Source: Polytrichum commune
Taxonomy: Eukaryota > Streptophyta > Polytrichopsida > Polytrichales > Polytrichaceae
Direction of reading: 5' to 3'
Assembly: GCA_950295325.1 (NCBI GenBank)
Contig: OX485804.1
Span: 36,630,429-36,694,428 of the forward strand
Length of the DNA stretch: 64,000 nt
Shown: positions 1 to 12,750 of the stretch, in pieces
Layout of the letters: each line of letters starts with the position of its first letter
Position numbering within the stretch: position 1 is the stretch's first letter
Translations under genes and position numbers: made by a program
Notes under the pieces: model-generated
What the model saw: only the letters and a program-made list of their open reading frames with translations
Told to the model about the DNA's origin: nothing
Databases searched by the model: none

Positions 1-560
1 GTGGAGTAGATGCGTGGAAGCCTAGTGGCAGATGCAACTTGCAAGGGGATGGAGTGGTTGTGGGGACGCTTTACTAAAGCAACTTGCTAGTGGCATACGG
101 AGCACTTGGAGGAGGTGCCCGAGTTTGCATGGAGGGGGGAGGTTGTAGGGGAGACATCATTGATATTGGCTTCAAGGGTTTAAGACCAAGCAACATTGTC
201 TTTGGCAAAGGGTTCTAGTGCGGGAGTGGCGTCTATGTTGGCATTTGGCCTTAGAATGTGTTGCATGTGCCTCTGAAAGTGGCCAGAGGATGCCGAACTA
301 TCGTCCTTGATGTTCACAGTATTGTGATTTGAGGGTTGCGTGTGAGGTTGTGTGAGTTGGTGGCAAGATTTGAGGGTTGCGTGCGAGGGATTGCGGGGCC
401 GATTTTGGCCTTGAGGCCAGGGCAAGGAAGCTAGGCGATTGTGGTCGAGATCTAGGGTTGGGGGAGTGTGGATGATGGGTGTGGCCAAAAGCTAGCTTGG
501 TGATGGCCCGAATGTGGGTGCGGAGCGCAGAGGCGGCCAAAAGTGAAGTGGGTGAGGCAC
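1..560 (-). pseudogene. Degraded coding-like segment at the left edge
   Basis: On the minus strand a frame from about 488 down to the window edge is nearly open, with only two visible stops (after NVAWS and after SVCH). It is rich in Pro, His, Ser and Asn. No motif was recognised. It may be the edge of a transposon gag-like or captured gene sequence that continues outside the window. Confidence 0.2.
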
Positions 561-2825
561 ATCATTTTATGTAGGGTAGGTCCTTTATGAGGAACTAGGG
601 GTAGGTTGGGGGTAGCATTTCATGGTGTGTGTAGAGGGAACACAGAGGGGACAATGGCCTAGGTGCAGTAGAGTATTTAGCATGTGTGGTCGAGCAAGGG
701 AGGATGAGTGTGTGTAGTCAACGGATTCCGGCACTGCATGGCGGTGTAGAATTGTTGGTTGGTGATGTCACCTTGCGACCCAGGTTGTTTGCATTGAATA
801 AAGGATTTGGTTTATAAGTGCTATGATTGTCAGTGTGAGACATTGGTGTTGCTTGTAGGAGTGTTTGGTTTTTTTATTTGTTGCTGAGGAAAGCGAGTTT
901 GTCGGGTAGCGTTGCTAGAACTATGATCAATGCACTTGTTTGGCGAAGGTGGTTGCTACTTGGACTAGTGTTGCTTGGGCGAGGCGCAATAGTCAAGCTA
1001 TGTTGTGGCGTGCTTCATGTGCTTCCTTGGCTAGCTGCAGATCATCGTTGGGTTGCTTGTTGTGCATATTATCTTTGGGCTTCTTGTTGTGTAAAATGCT
1101 ACAACCTCAATTTATATTTGCTAATCATCTTGTACTAACTTGCTTGCTCGTTTCATATCCTAGAAAAAGTGGGGCAATTGGAAATGGTAACCATTTAAGA
1201 CCCATCCACCTTAACTATGAACTCGGTCCCCATCGGATCATGATTGGGTGGTTGTGTTGATTTTTACCGCATTCATAATTCTGAAGTGAGCACATGGCTA
1301 AATCATGCTCTTAACTGTTGCAAATCCACCACCCTCCCTTTTTGGTAGTCAATTTTCCTTCCATGAGGACATCATTGATGTCATTTCTCGAGAATGAAAT
1401 TGAAAGAAAAGAAAGAAAGACAACTCCGATGTTGCCATCAACATGAATTATGGTGTTGCTTTGGTTTTGAGTTGGTCTAAGTCTATGTGTAATATTGAAA
1501 CGACCATTGTGATAATTAGAGGCTCTCAAAGATAATTGTGTCCTTTCGAAAGGTGAATATCTTGATTGGGCGCAAACAAGTTGTTCGGCATCTATCTCCC
1601 CCAGTGGCAAGCCCTTAGATTCCCATATGGTTGATTAAAGACATATGGTCCACCCAGAGACCCCCACTATGATTGGCAATAAAAACATATGTATAGAAAC
1701 CCTAAACTCTCCAATTTATCAAGTAGTTTTAATCTCCAAAATTGTTTGTGACCCTAATTTGTGCACATTCAACTCCATAGACAATAGATTGTATAATTGA
1801 GTTCCATGATGACATTTGAGGAATTACTCCTATAATTTGTCTGTTAATTTGGTTGCCAGTGGTTTATGGAGAGAGGAAATTATCATATACAAGCACACAT
1901 CTCATTCACCCAACATAAAAGCGATGAATTAGTAGTCGATTTACTTGGATGCTACTTTTTAGTTGATTTGTCATCAAAACTAGTTTTAAAGACCCAAAAT
2001 TAGGCTACTTGAAATCATTTGAGATGAATCCGCAACAACCCTATAAGGGTCAAGTTTTTATGTTGGATGGATGAGAGTTACGTTTGTATGCAATAATTCC
2101 CTCCCTCAGTGGCTTATGAGAAGCTTCATCTCCTAAAGGCACCATCATTAGCTTGATTGCTTACTAATCTTAATTATGAAAATCGGTGCATAGCTAAATT
2201 CTCATGCTAAGTTAGTGGCTCGCACACCCAACGTTGCTTCTCCATTAACATCCATTTTGTCCTACACGCCTGAATATCATTTGCTACACTAATGACAGTT
2301 CTACTTACGGTTTGTTTGCATCATGAACCATGAAGTCGTCCTCTGGTTCCCTAAAATATGGGATTGATTGTTGAACTTGTCTCGGAACCACTTGAGTATA
2401 CATCAAGGAAAAAAATGTAAGAGTGACCATAGAACTTGAGGTTTCCAAAAGGCTTATGTTTAGGCCTACGATACTCAATGTCATGGTCCAACATGTTTTG
2501 CAGTGAGAGAGCCAAAAGAGGTTCTCTCATTGCAAAAGTTAAAGGACCATGGCAAAGAAATGCCGTTTTAATTCATTTTAATTTTTTTTCAAATATTATC
2601 ATAAATAAGAGGAGAGAATGGAATAACAAAGGGAGAAGGTAAAACATGAAAAGTGGCAGAAGATAGTAAATTGAAACCCCTAAGCAAAAGTTCCCGTGGA
2701 ATTTGAACTCAAATGCATTCAAGGGTTAATCCCTAACACATTGAAATGCTTCACATCCATAAGTTGCAAATGTGTGGCACCAAGTTTCTTAGTCCTACCC
2801 TTCTTGCCCCCTATATCAAATGTAC
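561..2825. other. Unannotated, nothing recognised
   Basis: AT-rich sequence with short ORFs only. The part before about 1100 is G/T-rich on the plus strand, like the preceding edge segment. No TIRs, RNA gene or coding motif was seen. Confidence 0.4.
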
Positions 2826-2828
2826 TAA

Positions 2829-3308
2829 GGGCCACATTACACCTAGACCAACAACCGTGAGCATGAAAATCTAAGGGCCCTTGAAAATCATCCAAAGGTT
2901 GTATTATGGGGAATAAGTATCCAATTTTGCAATTGATGGACCTCAAGCTTAGTGCAAAGTGAAAGTGGACCACGTTGAGGGACCTTGTTCAGGTATGGTC
3001 CTCCTCATGGTAATATAATATTTTTAGAAACCAATGGCAATTTAATCGATTGCCACGGTCCCAGGTTTGCGTTTGACCCACCTCTTGTTGATGAGCCTAA
3101 CGCAATATCCGATAAATCATGAAACTTTCTCCACTTGCTCCCATGTAGGACGCCATGTAGATTTTTCATCCATTGATATTCTTTGGTCCCTCAAGCCTTC
3201 AAGGTCTAGTGTAAAGCAAACTTGGACCATCTCGGACTTCTCGACCAATCACATAATTTGTATTTAATCACGGGTCAAGGGCCCTCAAGCTCTAGTGTAA
3301 AGTGACCC
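2829..3308. mobile_element. PIF/Harbinger-type MITE, GGGCCAC TIR, TAA TSD
   Basis: The left end GGGCCACATTACAC and right end GTGTAAAGTGACCC are inverted; TAA lies on both sides. The interior includes GGTCCCTCAAGCCTTCAAGG and is related, in opposite orientation, to 59230-59710. A TTA/TAA 3-bp duplication with GGG-starting TIRs is typical of PIF/Harbinger (Tourist) elements. Confidence 0.75.
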
Positions 3309-4024
3309 TAAGCTATTATAGTTATGGTATATTAGAAGATTTCAAAGCTGTCAATTGCATGTCCTCATAAGGGTTTATGCAAATAAGTGCTCACAATATG
3401 CATTAGGTTATAGAATATGCTTCTTCTTCTTCTTCCTTTTTAAACCCTAAAAAAATTATGCATTCTATGTTTAATCCAATCTTCGCTTTGCAACCCTCCC
3501 CATTCGCATCACATTACAAAACCAATAATTGTTTAAGTTAAAGAGATTGCATGTGTTTCAATATCCACGTAGTGGATATGTGGAAAATACTTATGATATA
3601 GAACATTTTTATATATTTTGAAATTAATAATGCTTTATTTCAATTGTTAATGACTCTTTTGGGCATGGAACCCCTTAAACCAATGACCAAGAGAAATTCA
3701 AAATTATTTTTTTCATGGTCCATGGTCACGTGTGTAAATCGGCCCCAATGAACAGGAAGAACCAACCACTTATTACAAATGAACCAGTTGAGTTTGAGAA
3801 ACAACGGTTTCAAATTGAAGACATAGTGAAAATGATCGATCCTTTTTTAAAATAAATGGAATATTCATCAATTTAATGAAGAAAAACCGGAAGATGTCAA
3901 CATGTAAGCAATTGACCTTGAAAACACTAGGATTTTGACCGCTTATGCCCAAAAATCTCCCTGGATAGTGAACGGCAATGTATATTTTTGACAAAGTTTT
4001 GCAAGTTTTTGACATTTGACACGC

Positions 4025-4215
4025 AAAAACTTGCACAAAGATAAATTGCGCGTCAATTGACATGCACAATTTAGAATTTAACATGTAGTGTGACTTGTAA
4101 AAAAAAAACTACATGTCAATTGACACTTTAGAAATTGAAATGGCACGTACTATTAGGCATGTGACATTGAGGTGACATTTCAGAAGAAAATATAGATGTC
4201 AATTGACATTCATTT
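4025..4215. repeat. Repeated TGTCAATTGACA palindromes
   Basis: The near-palindrome (C/T)GTCAATTGACA occurs three times (about 4033, 4112 and 4197), with related GTGACATT words between. The spacing is irregular. It could be a worn foldback element. Confidence 0.35.
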
Positions 4216-4834
4216 TTGTTTTTGAAAGTGTCATGTGACACTTTGGATTTGAAGGTGAACATCAAATGAAATTTGTCGAACATACACATTGGTGAACGGC
4301 CCTCAATTGTTGGGCCCGAACACAACCAACCAACCAACTCTCTAAATCCTCAACCACCTTCCTACCCTAGTACCCACCACTTCTTACCATGTCTATCACA
4401 CATTGCAATGTATTAGACCAACCAATTACAATCATGAGTTATGTGTGCAAACCTCCCATTGTACACCTTGCAACGGCCGATCTTTAATGTCGTGGTTTCC
4501 TTTTTCTCTCTCTATCTATGAGAAATAGTGTAATATCTATAGCAATAGTGATTGCATTTGCCAATGTCTTCATGTTAACATTCTACCCTTAATTCCATAA
4601 TGGCAACCAATTAGCATCGAATATGCATTAACACAAACCACTAAGCCATCTTGATCCTAAATCATGGCGTAGCATTAAGAGGCAATTATGTGACAAATAT
4701 AAACCTCAAAATGGATTCGTAGTGTCCGGGTACATTCTCATATCAAATTTCTAAAAGGCATTGCTCACTATCACTTCACTTGATCCCTGTAGCACTAGAC
4801 CCCAAACCATAACATATTGAATTAAAGAAAAATT

Positions 4835-6118
4835 CTACATTGATGTGAAACTTGCACCTTGTTGTTCATAAGTATTACAATCATTTACTTGTCGCAAGTG
4901 CTCAACGAAATTGTCTTGCAAGTCAAAATGAGTATTAGTATCAATGAACTCCTCTTTTGTATCATGTTGCATGTCTTTCCAAAACAAATCCTCTCTCCAA
5001 GATGTTTCCCAAATCAACTGGCTTGTATTCATCCCCATCTTCATTTTCTATTATCATCCGGTGAAGATTACAACATGCGTACATGATGTCTTCAATCTCA
5101 TGAGTGTGCCACAAACATGATGGATTTTGAATACTTCCCCAAGACCTTGCAAGACCCCAAAGCATCTTTCAACGTCCTTGTGCATAGATTCTTGGGCTTG
5201 AGTGAAATTGTTGTGCTTGGCATCTTGTGGCTCAAGATAGATTGCATGAAGCATGAGTATTTGGGGCGAATCCCATCTACTAGGAGATAATAACGTGGGT
5301 ACCAAATTCCATTAACATAAAACCTTATATTATTAGCAAGTATGGACAACATATTCCTAATGAATGGAGACCTATCCAATACATTAATATCATTATTCCC
5401 ACCTGGCAAGCCAAAGAAGGCATGCAATATCCACAACCATTGATCACCAATTGCCTCAAGAATAGTGTTAAATATCTTATCATTGTCTTGGTAACTTCAT
5501 TGATGTGCAATTGGACATGATTTCCAATGCCAATGCATGCAGTCAATGGAGCCAAATATACTATGGAACCCTCTCTCTCTTCATTGATTGTTATTTGCTT
5601 GACAATGTCATGTTTAGTATGTTGTCTAAGGTATACATAACCAAAGACGCTCTCACGTAACACAAAAACGTTCAAAGGATCCTTATGCAATGCTCTCTCC
5701 AATCTTCCAATATTCATTAGTGGCATCCATAGTAATTTCTAGAGCCAACATCCTCATAATACTTGTGGTCTTTTGACAAGTAGCCAAACCAATGTTGCCT
5801 AAAACAAGATACTTCTAGAAAAAAATAAAAAAATAAAAAATCATGAGTCATGCGATACCCTATTCAAAATTGGCCAGGTGTGTACCAATATTCAAGAGCA
5901 AAGTAATCTTTGTACAATTGCCTAGCAACAACCTCTCTTTGGTGATCATTGTTCCCTCTCCTCCTGGGTCGGGATCCTCCTTGTTGGACATGCTCACATT
6001 CCTCTTCATAATCATAAAGTTCTTGAACTAGTACATTTGTGAGGTCCTCTTCAACATCATCATCCTCAAATGATTTACAAAGCCTCTCATTTGCAGGTCC
6101 CCAAGTTCTAGATGCCAT
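4835..6118 (-). pseudogene. PIF/Harbinger transposase (HARBI1-like), frameshifted
   Basis: Read on the minus strand from 6118, fragments in several frames follow the order of a plant HARBI1-like DDE_4 transposase. The N-terminal part has RQLYKDYFALE. A GNIGLATCQK / GESIA stretch lies near 5690-5800. The first catalytic Asp lies in IFGSIDCMHWHWKSCP (about 5515-5560), the second in FFGLPGGNNDINVLDRSPF (about 5360-5420) and the Glu in KDVERCFGVLQ (about 5150-5185). The end has HRMIIENEDGDEY and a final LQDNFVEHL motif. The triad is legible, but at least three frame changes and several stops break the gene, so it cannot make active protein. The family moves DNA with TTA/TAA target duplications. 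Terminal repeats of this copy were not located. Confidence 0.85.
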
Positions 6119-8559
6119 AATGGCAAGAAGTGAATATGCGAAAGTGAGAGAAATTATATAATTAATAATGCATTATCACTCTTTGAGATGTATTTATCAC
6201 AAAAGGAGATCCCTTTGCATTGACATGAATTTCTAGTATTTACTTGAAGGAAAGACACATGTCCTAATGTGAACCTTAGTAATTATATTTGGGGATAGAT
6301 ACTTGCTTTCAGAAATCTCATTAGATCCGATTTTATCCAACACATTGTTCAATCATGCTGACATATCTAGAATAAAGGCAAGTTGTCGATATTATGGTAG
6401 GTTGGTAGCCTCAACTATTGCCCCAAATTTATTGGAAGCGGGCGACAATTATATCTCAAGACTGTTCAGTGCGAATTAAGAGCCCTCACTGTCCAATTAA
6501 CAACCTTCTAATGGGCTCTTTAACTGGTGGTTTGGACTGGTAGGCTACCCACCACACAATTTCTTGTGGTTGGTGCTTTTTAGTGAGACCGTTTATGTCC
6601 TTCAAGTGGAATCGTTCTAAGACCATGACACGATCCTCATAGTGTTTCATTCACCCTAGGAGATAATTAAAGCCAAGGTTCATTTATACAATTGGGAGAC
6701 TCAACCTTCTAGGAAGTTGTTCAAGCCCCGGTCACATTGAACACCAAACAATGTTCCCTCCACTACCATCATTGGTTTTTAATAAGCAATAATCTAAAAA
6801 TAGGTATATAAATGGGCTCTTCTAATTACGGAGAGACATTGTTTCTTAAGTGTTGTGAAGGGTTTATTTAACTCTTTGATGAATTAAGTTTTTAATTATA
6901 AAAATTAAGGATAAAAAATTCATAATCAAAATATGATGATTTTAGGTTTGAAAATTGGCTTAAATAGAAGAAAGCCAAAACAATCAATACAAAAAATTAT
7001 TGGTATGTTATTTACATAAAACTAAGCTAAATTTAACATACATTATAAAATGATTAAGAGATGGATAAGAAAACAACTTATTTCAAAGTTGATGACATAA
7101 AATTAAAAGACTAGCTCTAGGAATCCGAGGTGACAAGATGCCAAGACAATTGAATGAGTGGAGACAAATTGACTTCACAAGTTATTTATCGAATCTAACC
7201 TTTAAGATAGTAGAACTTACTTCGATAATGTAGGATTTCATGTAACAAATGTCAACGATAAATAAAGAATTATTGGATGAAGAATGACAAAACTAAGTTT
7301 TTGAAATAAATATCGAAAACAAATGAACGATGGAAAATGCTACCCCGAGTGAACCAAATAGACAGTGAAATATAAGTCAAGGAGGAGGCTCAACCCACTA
7401 TTTGAGGTTACATTTTTTAAATGAGGGTTCAAAATTACCTTCAATCATCTCTCATTTTCAACTTCTACCCCGAAAAAGTTCAGACTTTTCTTCTATCAAC
7501 CTCATCTCACTTCCGGCAACTCTCAACCTTGAGTAAAAAAATTAGTTAATTCTATTGATGTGTAATGGTGTTGAATATTAGCCTATTTAATACTTCTAGA
7601 TATAATTGATGTGAAAACTTGAAATAGTAACGTAATACTATAAGAGACTATGTTGTGATCTGTACGCTTTAAATAAAAGTTTGTTTAATTCTTGTTAAAT
7701 TTTTTTAACCATCTACTTTAGTTGTGAGATGATAATTAATTTTATAAGACATTTGACTAATGAAATATCTTGAGTTGGTAGAAAAGTGATTGAAAATCTT
7801 GGATTGATATTAAGTAGTTCGAAGTCCCATGGTCTATTAAAAACAATTGACTCAAAAGCTCACCTCGGTTTATCACGATGTCAATTTCTTACAAAATGTA
7901 CATCAATATTTTATTTTTTATTTTTTTAATCCGATTTTTTTTTAGGAATCTAAAATTCTCTCTACCTGTTATAGGTGTTTTTGTGAAACATCCTTCCATT
8001 TAGAATAATTGACTTTAGAACCTCAGGATGGTCTCTTAAGGTCATTGATTTCTACAAATCTTATGTCCATAGGTAGGTCTTATAGTTTTTGTTAAAAAAA
8101 TTTGAGTAGTTTCAATTTATTTTAGAATTAAGAGATGGAATTATAAGAGTTTCCGTGAGGCAACTCCATCATCTTAGTCACTTTAATTTTTAAATAAAAT
8201 CTCCTGTATCACTCATAAATAATCATAGTGGACTTTAGGCCATATTGGGGTGCATTGTAGTGATTATAATATATTAAAAGGGTGTAAATTATTTAATCCA
8301 CAAAAATAATTAATTTGAATTGGACATTCAGGTATTCAATACGATTAACTAGATCCATTTTATTCACAAAGACTTCCGAACCTTAATCTAGTTATTTGTG
8401 ACTAAAAAATACGTATAGATCCACCTTTGGCTTGGAAACCCAATGGGTTCAAACTTACTTCACAAGCATATAGATAGAAACTTTGGTCCCTATTTAAAGG
8501 GGGCCAGCGTGAATAGAGTGTCCGTTCGTATTGTCAAAAGACCCAATGCCTCTTCACAA
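6119..8559. other. Unannotated AT-rich stretch
   Basis: No ORF of note and no clear repeat ends, apart from the tRNA-like relic at 7760-7832. Poly-T runs lie near 7915 and 8610. Confidence 0.4.
7760..7832 (+). repeat. tRNA-like relic (possible SINE head)
   Basis: It contains TTGAGTTGGTAGAAAAGTGA (D-arm/A-box like), an anticodon-loop-like ATTGAAAATCT and AGTTCGAAGTCCC (T-arm/B-box like) at roughly tRNA spacing. The acceptor stem does not pair well. It could be an old tRNA-Phe-like pseudogene or a SINE head. No copy with the same body was found in the window. Confidence 0.3.
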
Positions 8560-9490
8560 GCATCTTCAAGTTGGTGAAGGTAGTTAGTAGCAACCAAATT
8601 ACTTTTTTTTTTTTTTTCCTCAAGTTTATCCTTGACAATATTCTCCTTATACATGAATCAATTTATGGGCTAACAAATCGCATCAAGATTGCTCTTTCTT
8701 AGACTAGATTTTAGTAAGGCAAATAATAGAGTTGATTAGAAGTTCATGTTTCAAGCCATGAAGAAGTTAGGGATGCTTAACTTCTTTACCACTATAATTA
8801 GATTTTTAATTCAAGATGCGGTTGTCTCTATTCATGTTAACAGTCAAGTCACAAAAGCCTTTGCACTTCATAGAGGAGCTCGTCAAGGATGTCCCCTAGG
8901 CCGTACTTGTTCATTATTGTTGCAGAAACTTTAAATATTGTTGTTAAGAATGCAACGAGGATTGGACATATTAAAGGTGTTTTCCCCTCCTTTATGTAAT
9001 ACCCAATAAATCATTAGTGAATGTGCAAATAACATGTCATTTACCATGAGAGCAAAAGAGGTTAGCGTATATATTCTAATTAGGATCCTCCGCAATTTTG
9101 GGATTGCTTTTGGCCTCAAGATTAATTGGCATTATAGCATAGCACATTGGTGCGGCCAAGAAACACTACCCGGCTAGGTGCAAAATACCAACGAAAGTGG
9201 GCTGCTACTAGGGATTTATCAAAGTTGTTGGGCACTCCTTTTGGCCTACACCTAGAATTGCAAAATGTTTATCAAATTTTTATTGATAGAATCAAGGCTA
9301 AACTCAAGTATTGGAGCTCCACACATCTATCATTACGTGGCAGACCCTTTATTGTGAATAAGATGTTAATGTCATTTCTTTGGTATTTCATTACGATATG
9401 GGTTGGTTCGAAAAAGGGTTGGAGGAAAGTCAAGGCTGTGTTTCCCAACTATTTGTGGTGTGGATCATCAAACACGACACGCACACGAGT
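8560..9490 (+). pseudogene. L1-like LINE reverse transcriptase fragment
   Basis: Plus-strand frames show RT blocks in order: LDFSKANNRV (about 8705-8735), FQAMKKLGM (8749), RGARQGCPLG (about 8870-8905), then the region of the YADD box and, from about 9200, LLGTPFG, KLKYWSSTHLSLRGRPFIVNK and a NYLWCGS motif, typical of the thumb region of plant L1-like LINEs. The catalytic YADD position reads CANNM near 9023-9037: both Asp are Asn. Stops and frame changes lie between blocks. The endonuclease part and 3' tail are missing, so this is a short dead fragment. Confidence 0.75.
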
Positions 9491-10644
9491 TCAAGAATCC
9501 ATACCAGTATTTGCAAACATATTCATTAAAAAAAACTACAACAATGATATAAATACCATATAACACTAAATACAATATCTTTTGTAGTTATCGATGGTTC
9601 CCAAGCAATCTTACCTTTCATTCAAAGTTCCAAGAAAGCCAAAATGACAATAATCATTGAGGTGATGAAGTCACATGTAGATGAGACTACAAAATGTCAT
9701 CCAAACACGGGCACATGCGTCCCCCCAAATAGACAACTTCATCCAAGTTTTACCAATTCGTGAGATCTTCATTGCGATTTCATCCATGACAAAATGACAT
9801 AATATCATTTTGTATTTATGTTTTGGATGCTCACATCCGAGCCCTTTCTCCACCTTAAAAAAATAGCGATGTTTCGGAGTGAGGTGCAGTGTAACGTCAA
9901 GTCTCCAAATGGGTATGTAAGTCTACTAACATAACTTATTACGCGACTTAAAGAGGTCGGGAGCGGTAGGGTGGGAGTTGCAGAGGCCATAAAGAGCAAC
10001 TAGACAAACACCATCAAGAGCCTGTGTTGTAAGTGAACAATATACAAATTTATTGTGCAATTTGAGTCCCCTTTTTGTCAATTGTGTATACCTACTATAA
10101 GCTGTAGTACAGAAAAACCAAGATCATTGGACTCGGTCAAGAAAAAAGTGCCTCGAGAAAAAAGGAGAAAAAAAAAAATTATAAAAAATAAGCGCACCTG
10201 GAGCAGAGTAGTCTAGTCACCTGTGATCCACATATAAGGTTGAGGTATCTATAGCCAATATGATAAGAGGGTTTGCATCCATTTAGGAGGAGTAATAGAG
10301 GTGAAGAGAAACAAATTCTAAGGAAAGTGAAAAAAAAAAAAAAAAAACTTCTCATGAATATGGGAATTGTTACAAATTTTTAAGCAGTATAGTTAGGGTA
10401 ACACATAGTCTGTAGGTTAATCCAAAACCGCTCGTCTAAGTTCTAATGCTTGTCTAGAATGATAGTCAAAAATGTTATGAGGGTAATCAATCACAAGCCA
10501 CCACCACATAGATTGTAACCTCTATTCACCTGAAAAAATATATATATATATATATCATCTATGTTTGCTTTACATGATCCTAGTGAGTAGTTAAATGGAC
10601 ATGGTTGACTATGGATGCCTTGACCTTATTAATGTTTGTATATC
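9491..10644. other. Unannotated stretch with simple repeats
   Basis: A poly-A run near 10330, an AT dinucleotide run near 10538-10555, and otherwise nothing recognised. Confidence 0.4.
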
Positions 10645-10975
10645 AGGGCGGAGTTTTTTTGTTTAGTGGAGCCCCTTCATCCACAATGGAGGAGTTTACA
10701 TAGACTCTACAAACCCCAAGCCTTGGGAACCCAAGCCTCCTATTTCATCATTCAAATGCCCAAGGTGTGTCAGTGTATTCCCTTTGAACAACTTCACACT
10801 TAAGCCAATTCAAAGATTGCATGTAACATTTTCCATGTAGTGAACTGCATGTGAGGGTTGGGATTTTTTTTAATTGAGCCCCTTCATCGACAATGGATGA
10901 GTTTCCATAGACACCACGAACCCCAAACCTTGGAACCCTAAGCCTCATGGTTCATCATTCTCATGTCCAAGTGTA
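10645..10975. repeat. Direct duplication of about 120 bp
   Basis: GAGCCCCTTCATCCACAATG ... CAAGCCTTGGGAACCCAAGC (10670-10760) is repeated as GAGCCCCTTCATCGACAATG ... CAAACCTTGGAACCCTAAGC (10879-10965), 209 bp apart. The origin is unknown. Confidence 0.6.
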
Positions 10976-11354
10976 ATTTCCTCCTAGAATTGAGTGGGTC
11001 CCCATTAATGTAAGGTTGCAATGTGGCAAAATCTCAAGATTAATTGTATATTCAAAGCCAAAGCATGCAACACTCTATCATGATAGTGTGATTTCCATGT
11101 ACACAATTAACAAGTACGGTAGGGCTAGATGGAGAGAGAGAATTATGATATACAAGTGTATCTCTTATCCATCCAACATAAAAACTTGAACCTATATCAT
11201 TTGTATGATATACCCGGATTAAAAAATTAACGTTTGAAATAGCAAGAAAGAAAGACCAACCATATTTTGTTGTACTTAGCTTGTGAGCAAATGGTGTTTG
11301 GAATCATACAAATCCAAAGAAAGAATTGGGTCAAACAACCCATGAAGGAATTGT

Positions 11355-11566
11355 GCATAGGAGTTAGACAACTCCTGATCGAATATCTTTGTGTTGAGTT
11401 AGACAACTCCAACTAGAAGATGTGAATCAAAGTTAGACAACTCCCAACATATGGATGTTATTCATTGGAGCTAAACAACTCTCAATGAATAAATATAGTT
11501 GGAATTAGACAGTTCCAACTAGAAGAATGAATCAATCAATAAAGTTGGAATTAGACAATTCCAACT
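11355..11566. repeat. Array of six short hairpins with a shared AGAC/AAAC loop
   Basis: Hairpins centre near 11367, 11403, 11436, 11475, 11508 and 11554. Examples are AGGAGTTAGACAACTCCT, GTTGGAATTAGACAGTTCC and GTTGGAATTAGACAATTCC. Stem bases change in pairs between units (GGAGTT/AACTCC against GGAATT/AATTCC). Units are 33-46 bp apart. Confidence 0.65.
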
Positions 11567-11954
11567 AGAGATTGTGATTGAGCCAAAACATAAGAAAGGA
11601 TCATACGGTGAAATGATTAACGTATATCAATAAGGAAGCTTCAAACTACATTTAGTAAGACTTGAGACTTTTAAAAGTATCTCTTAGATATTATGGATAC
11701 AAATGGATAAGACTAGGAGTGCCTTTGGGGTTTAGGAGAGGCCGGATGCTAAAACCCATATCGTGCTCTATCCGCCTAAGAATCCGCCGCCTTGGCCCAC
11801 GCATCAATGCCCATACCATAATTTACCAGTGCTACCCATGTTGTTGCATGCAACTTGCTAGACTGGATGGAACTGTGCACGGAGACAACTCCAACAACTC
11901 CTTCGAGCCATAGACCCTCCTCAGACATTGGGAACATTCCCTGCTCCCACAACC

Positions 11955-12130
11955 TCAATTCTGCCAATGTGTTATGCAAACGAGACATGCTAATGGTTTA
12001 TGCACCAAATTTGTGGAATGTGTTATACACCAAGATATGTGTTATGTGTTATGCACAAGATCTACAAATGTGTTATGCATCAAAATCTACACTTGTTTTA
12101 TGCATCAAATCTACAAATGTGTTTTGCAAT
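11955..12130. repeat. Degenerate tandem repeat, unit about 25-28 bp
   Basis: Variants of AATGTGTTATGCA(T/C)CAAAATCTAC recur about six times. They create a Cys/Met/Tyr-rich ORF shadow that is not considered coding. Confidence 0.55.
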
Positions 12131-12750
12131 GAAAATAATGAATTCAAACTTGTTAGTGCGCACAACTATTTCATACAAATTATGCAAGTGGTCTTCCTCT
12201 CTAAGCATGTGATACCAAAATTCTATAGTTCAGTGTAGACACCCTCTTGTTTTGCGCCTAGACTCACATGATCTGTAGGTTGTATATGAGTAATTATGAT
12301 TGCATTTAATTCGATTATGTATCGGTAGTTGATGTGGTGTTATAAGATTTTGTTAAACCAAATGACTATATGATTCACTACAATATATTGTTCATATCAA
12401 TGTAGACCTACGATAGTTTTGTACTCGTTCGACTGGATCCACGAATGAGTCTTATGAGTCTCTACTTAGTTATTTAATCTAGTTGGTTTAATAACGTGGC
12501 CTTGTTTATCTAATAACATGTATCCACATGCACATAACATATTGATTAGTAGAGTTTTGCAGATGCAACACAATTGATCAAGACGTGTTTGTTAACATGT
12601 TGTAGTTGGTGTAAAACACTTATAATTTGTATTACGAAAGAGTCAATTTCATGGACTTAAAAACCCAACTACATGACAAATGACAAAGATGCTAGATCTG
12701 ATTTGGTTTCATGGTCACAGCTCTTGACTCATGGGTGAAGTGGCCCTCAA
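12131..12750. other. Unannotated stretch
   Basis: Nothing recognised except a right-end-like GGTGAAGTGGCCCT at 12735-12747, probably an orphan end of the GGGCCAC MITE family. Confidence 0.35.

Noticed and set aside
11776..11988. A 70-codon minus ORF in a GC-richer patch
   Set aside because: The frame could be a gene scrap (stops at TAG where CAG is possible), but nothing identifies it.
12000..12238. Cys/Met-rich ORFs at 12 kb
   Set aside because: They are produced by the ~26-bp tandem repeat and have no other support.
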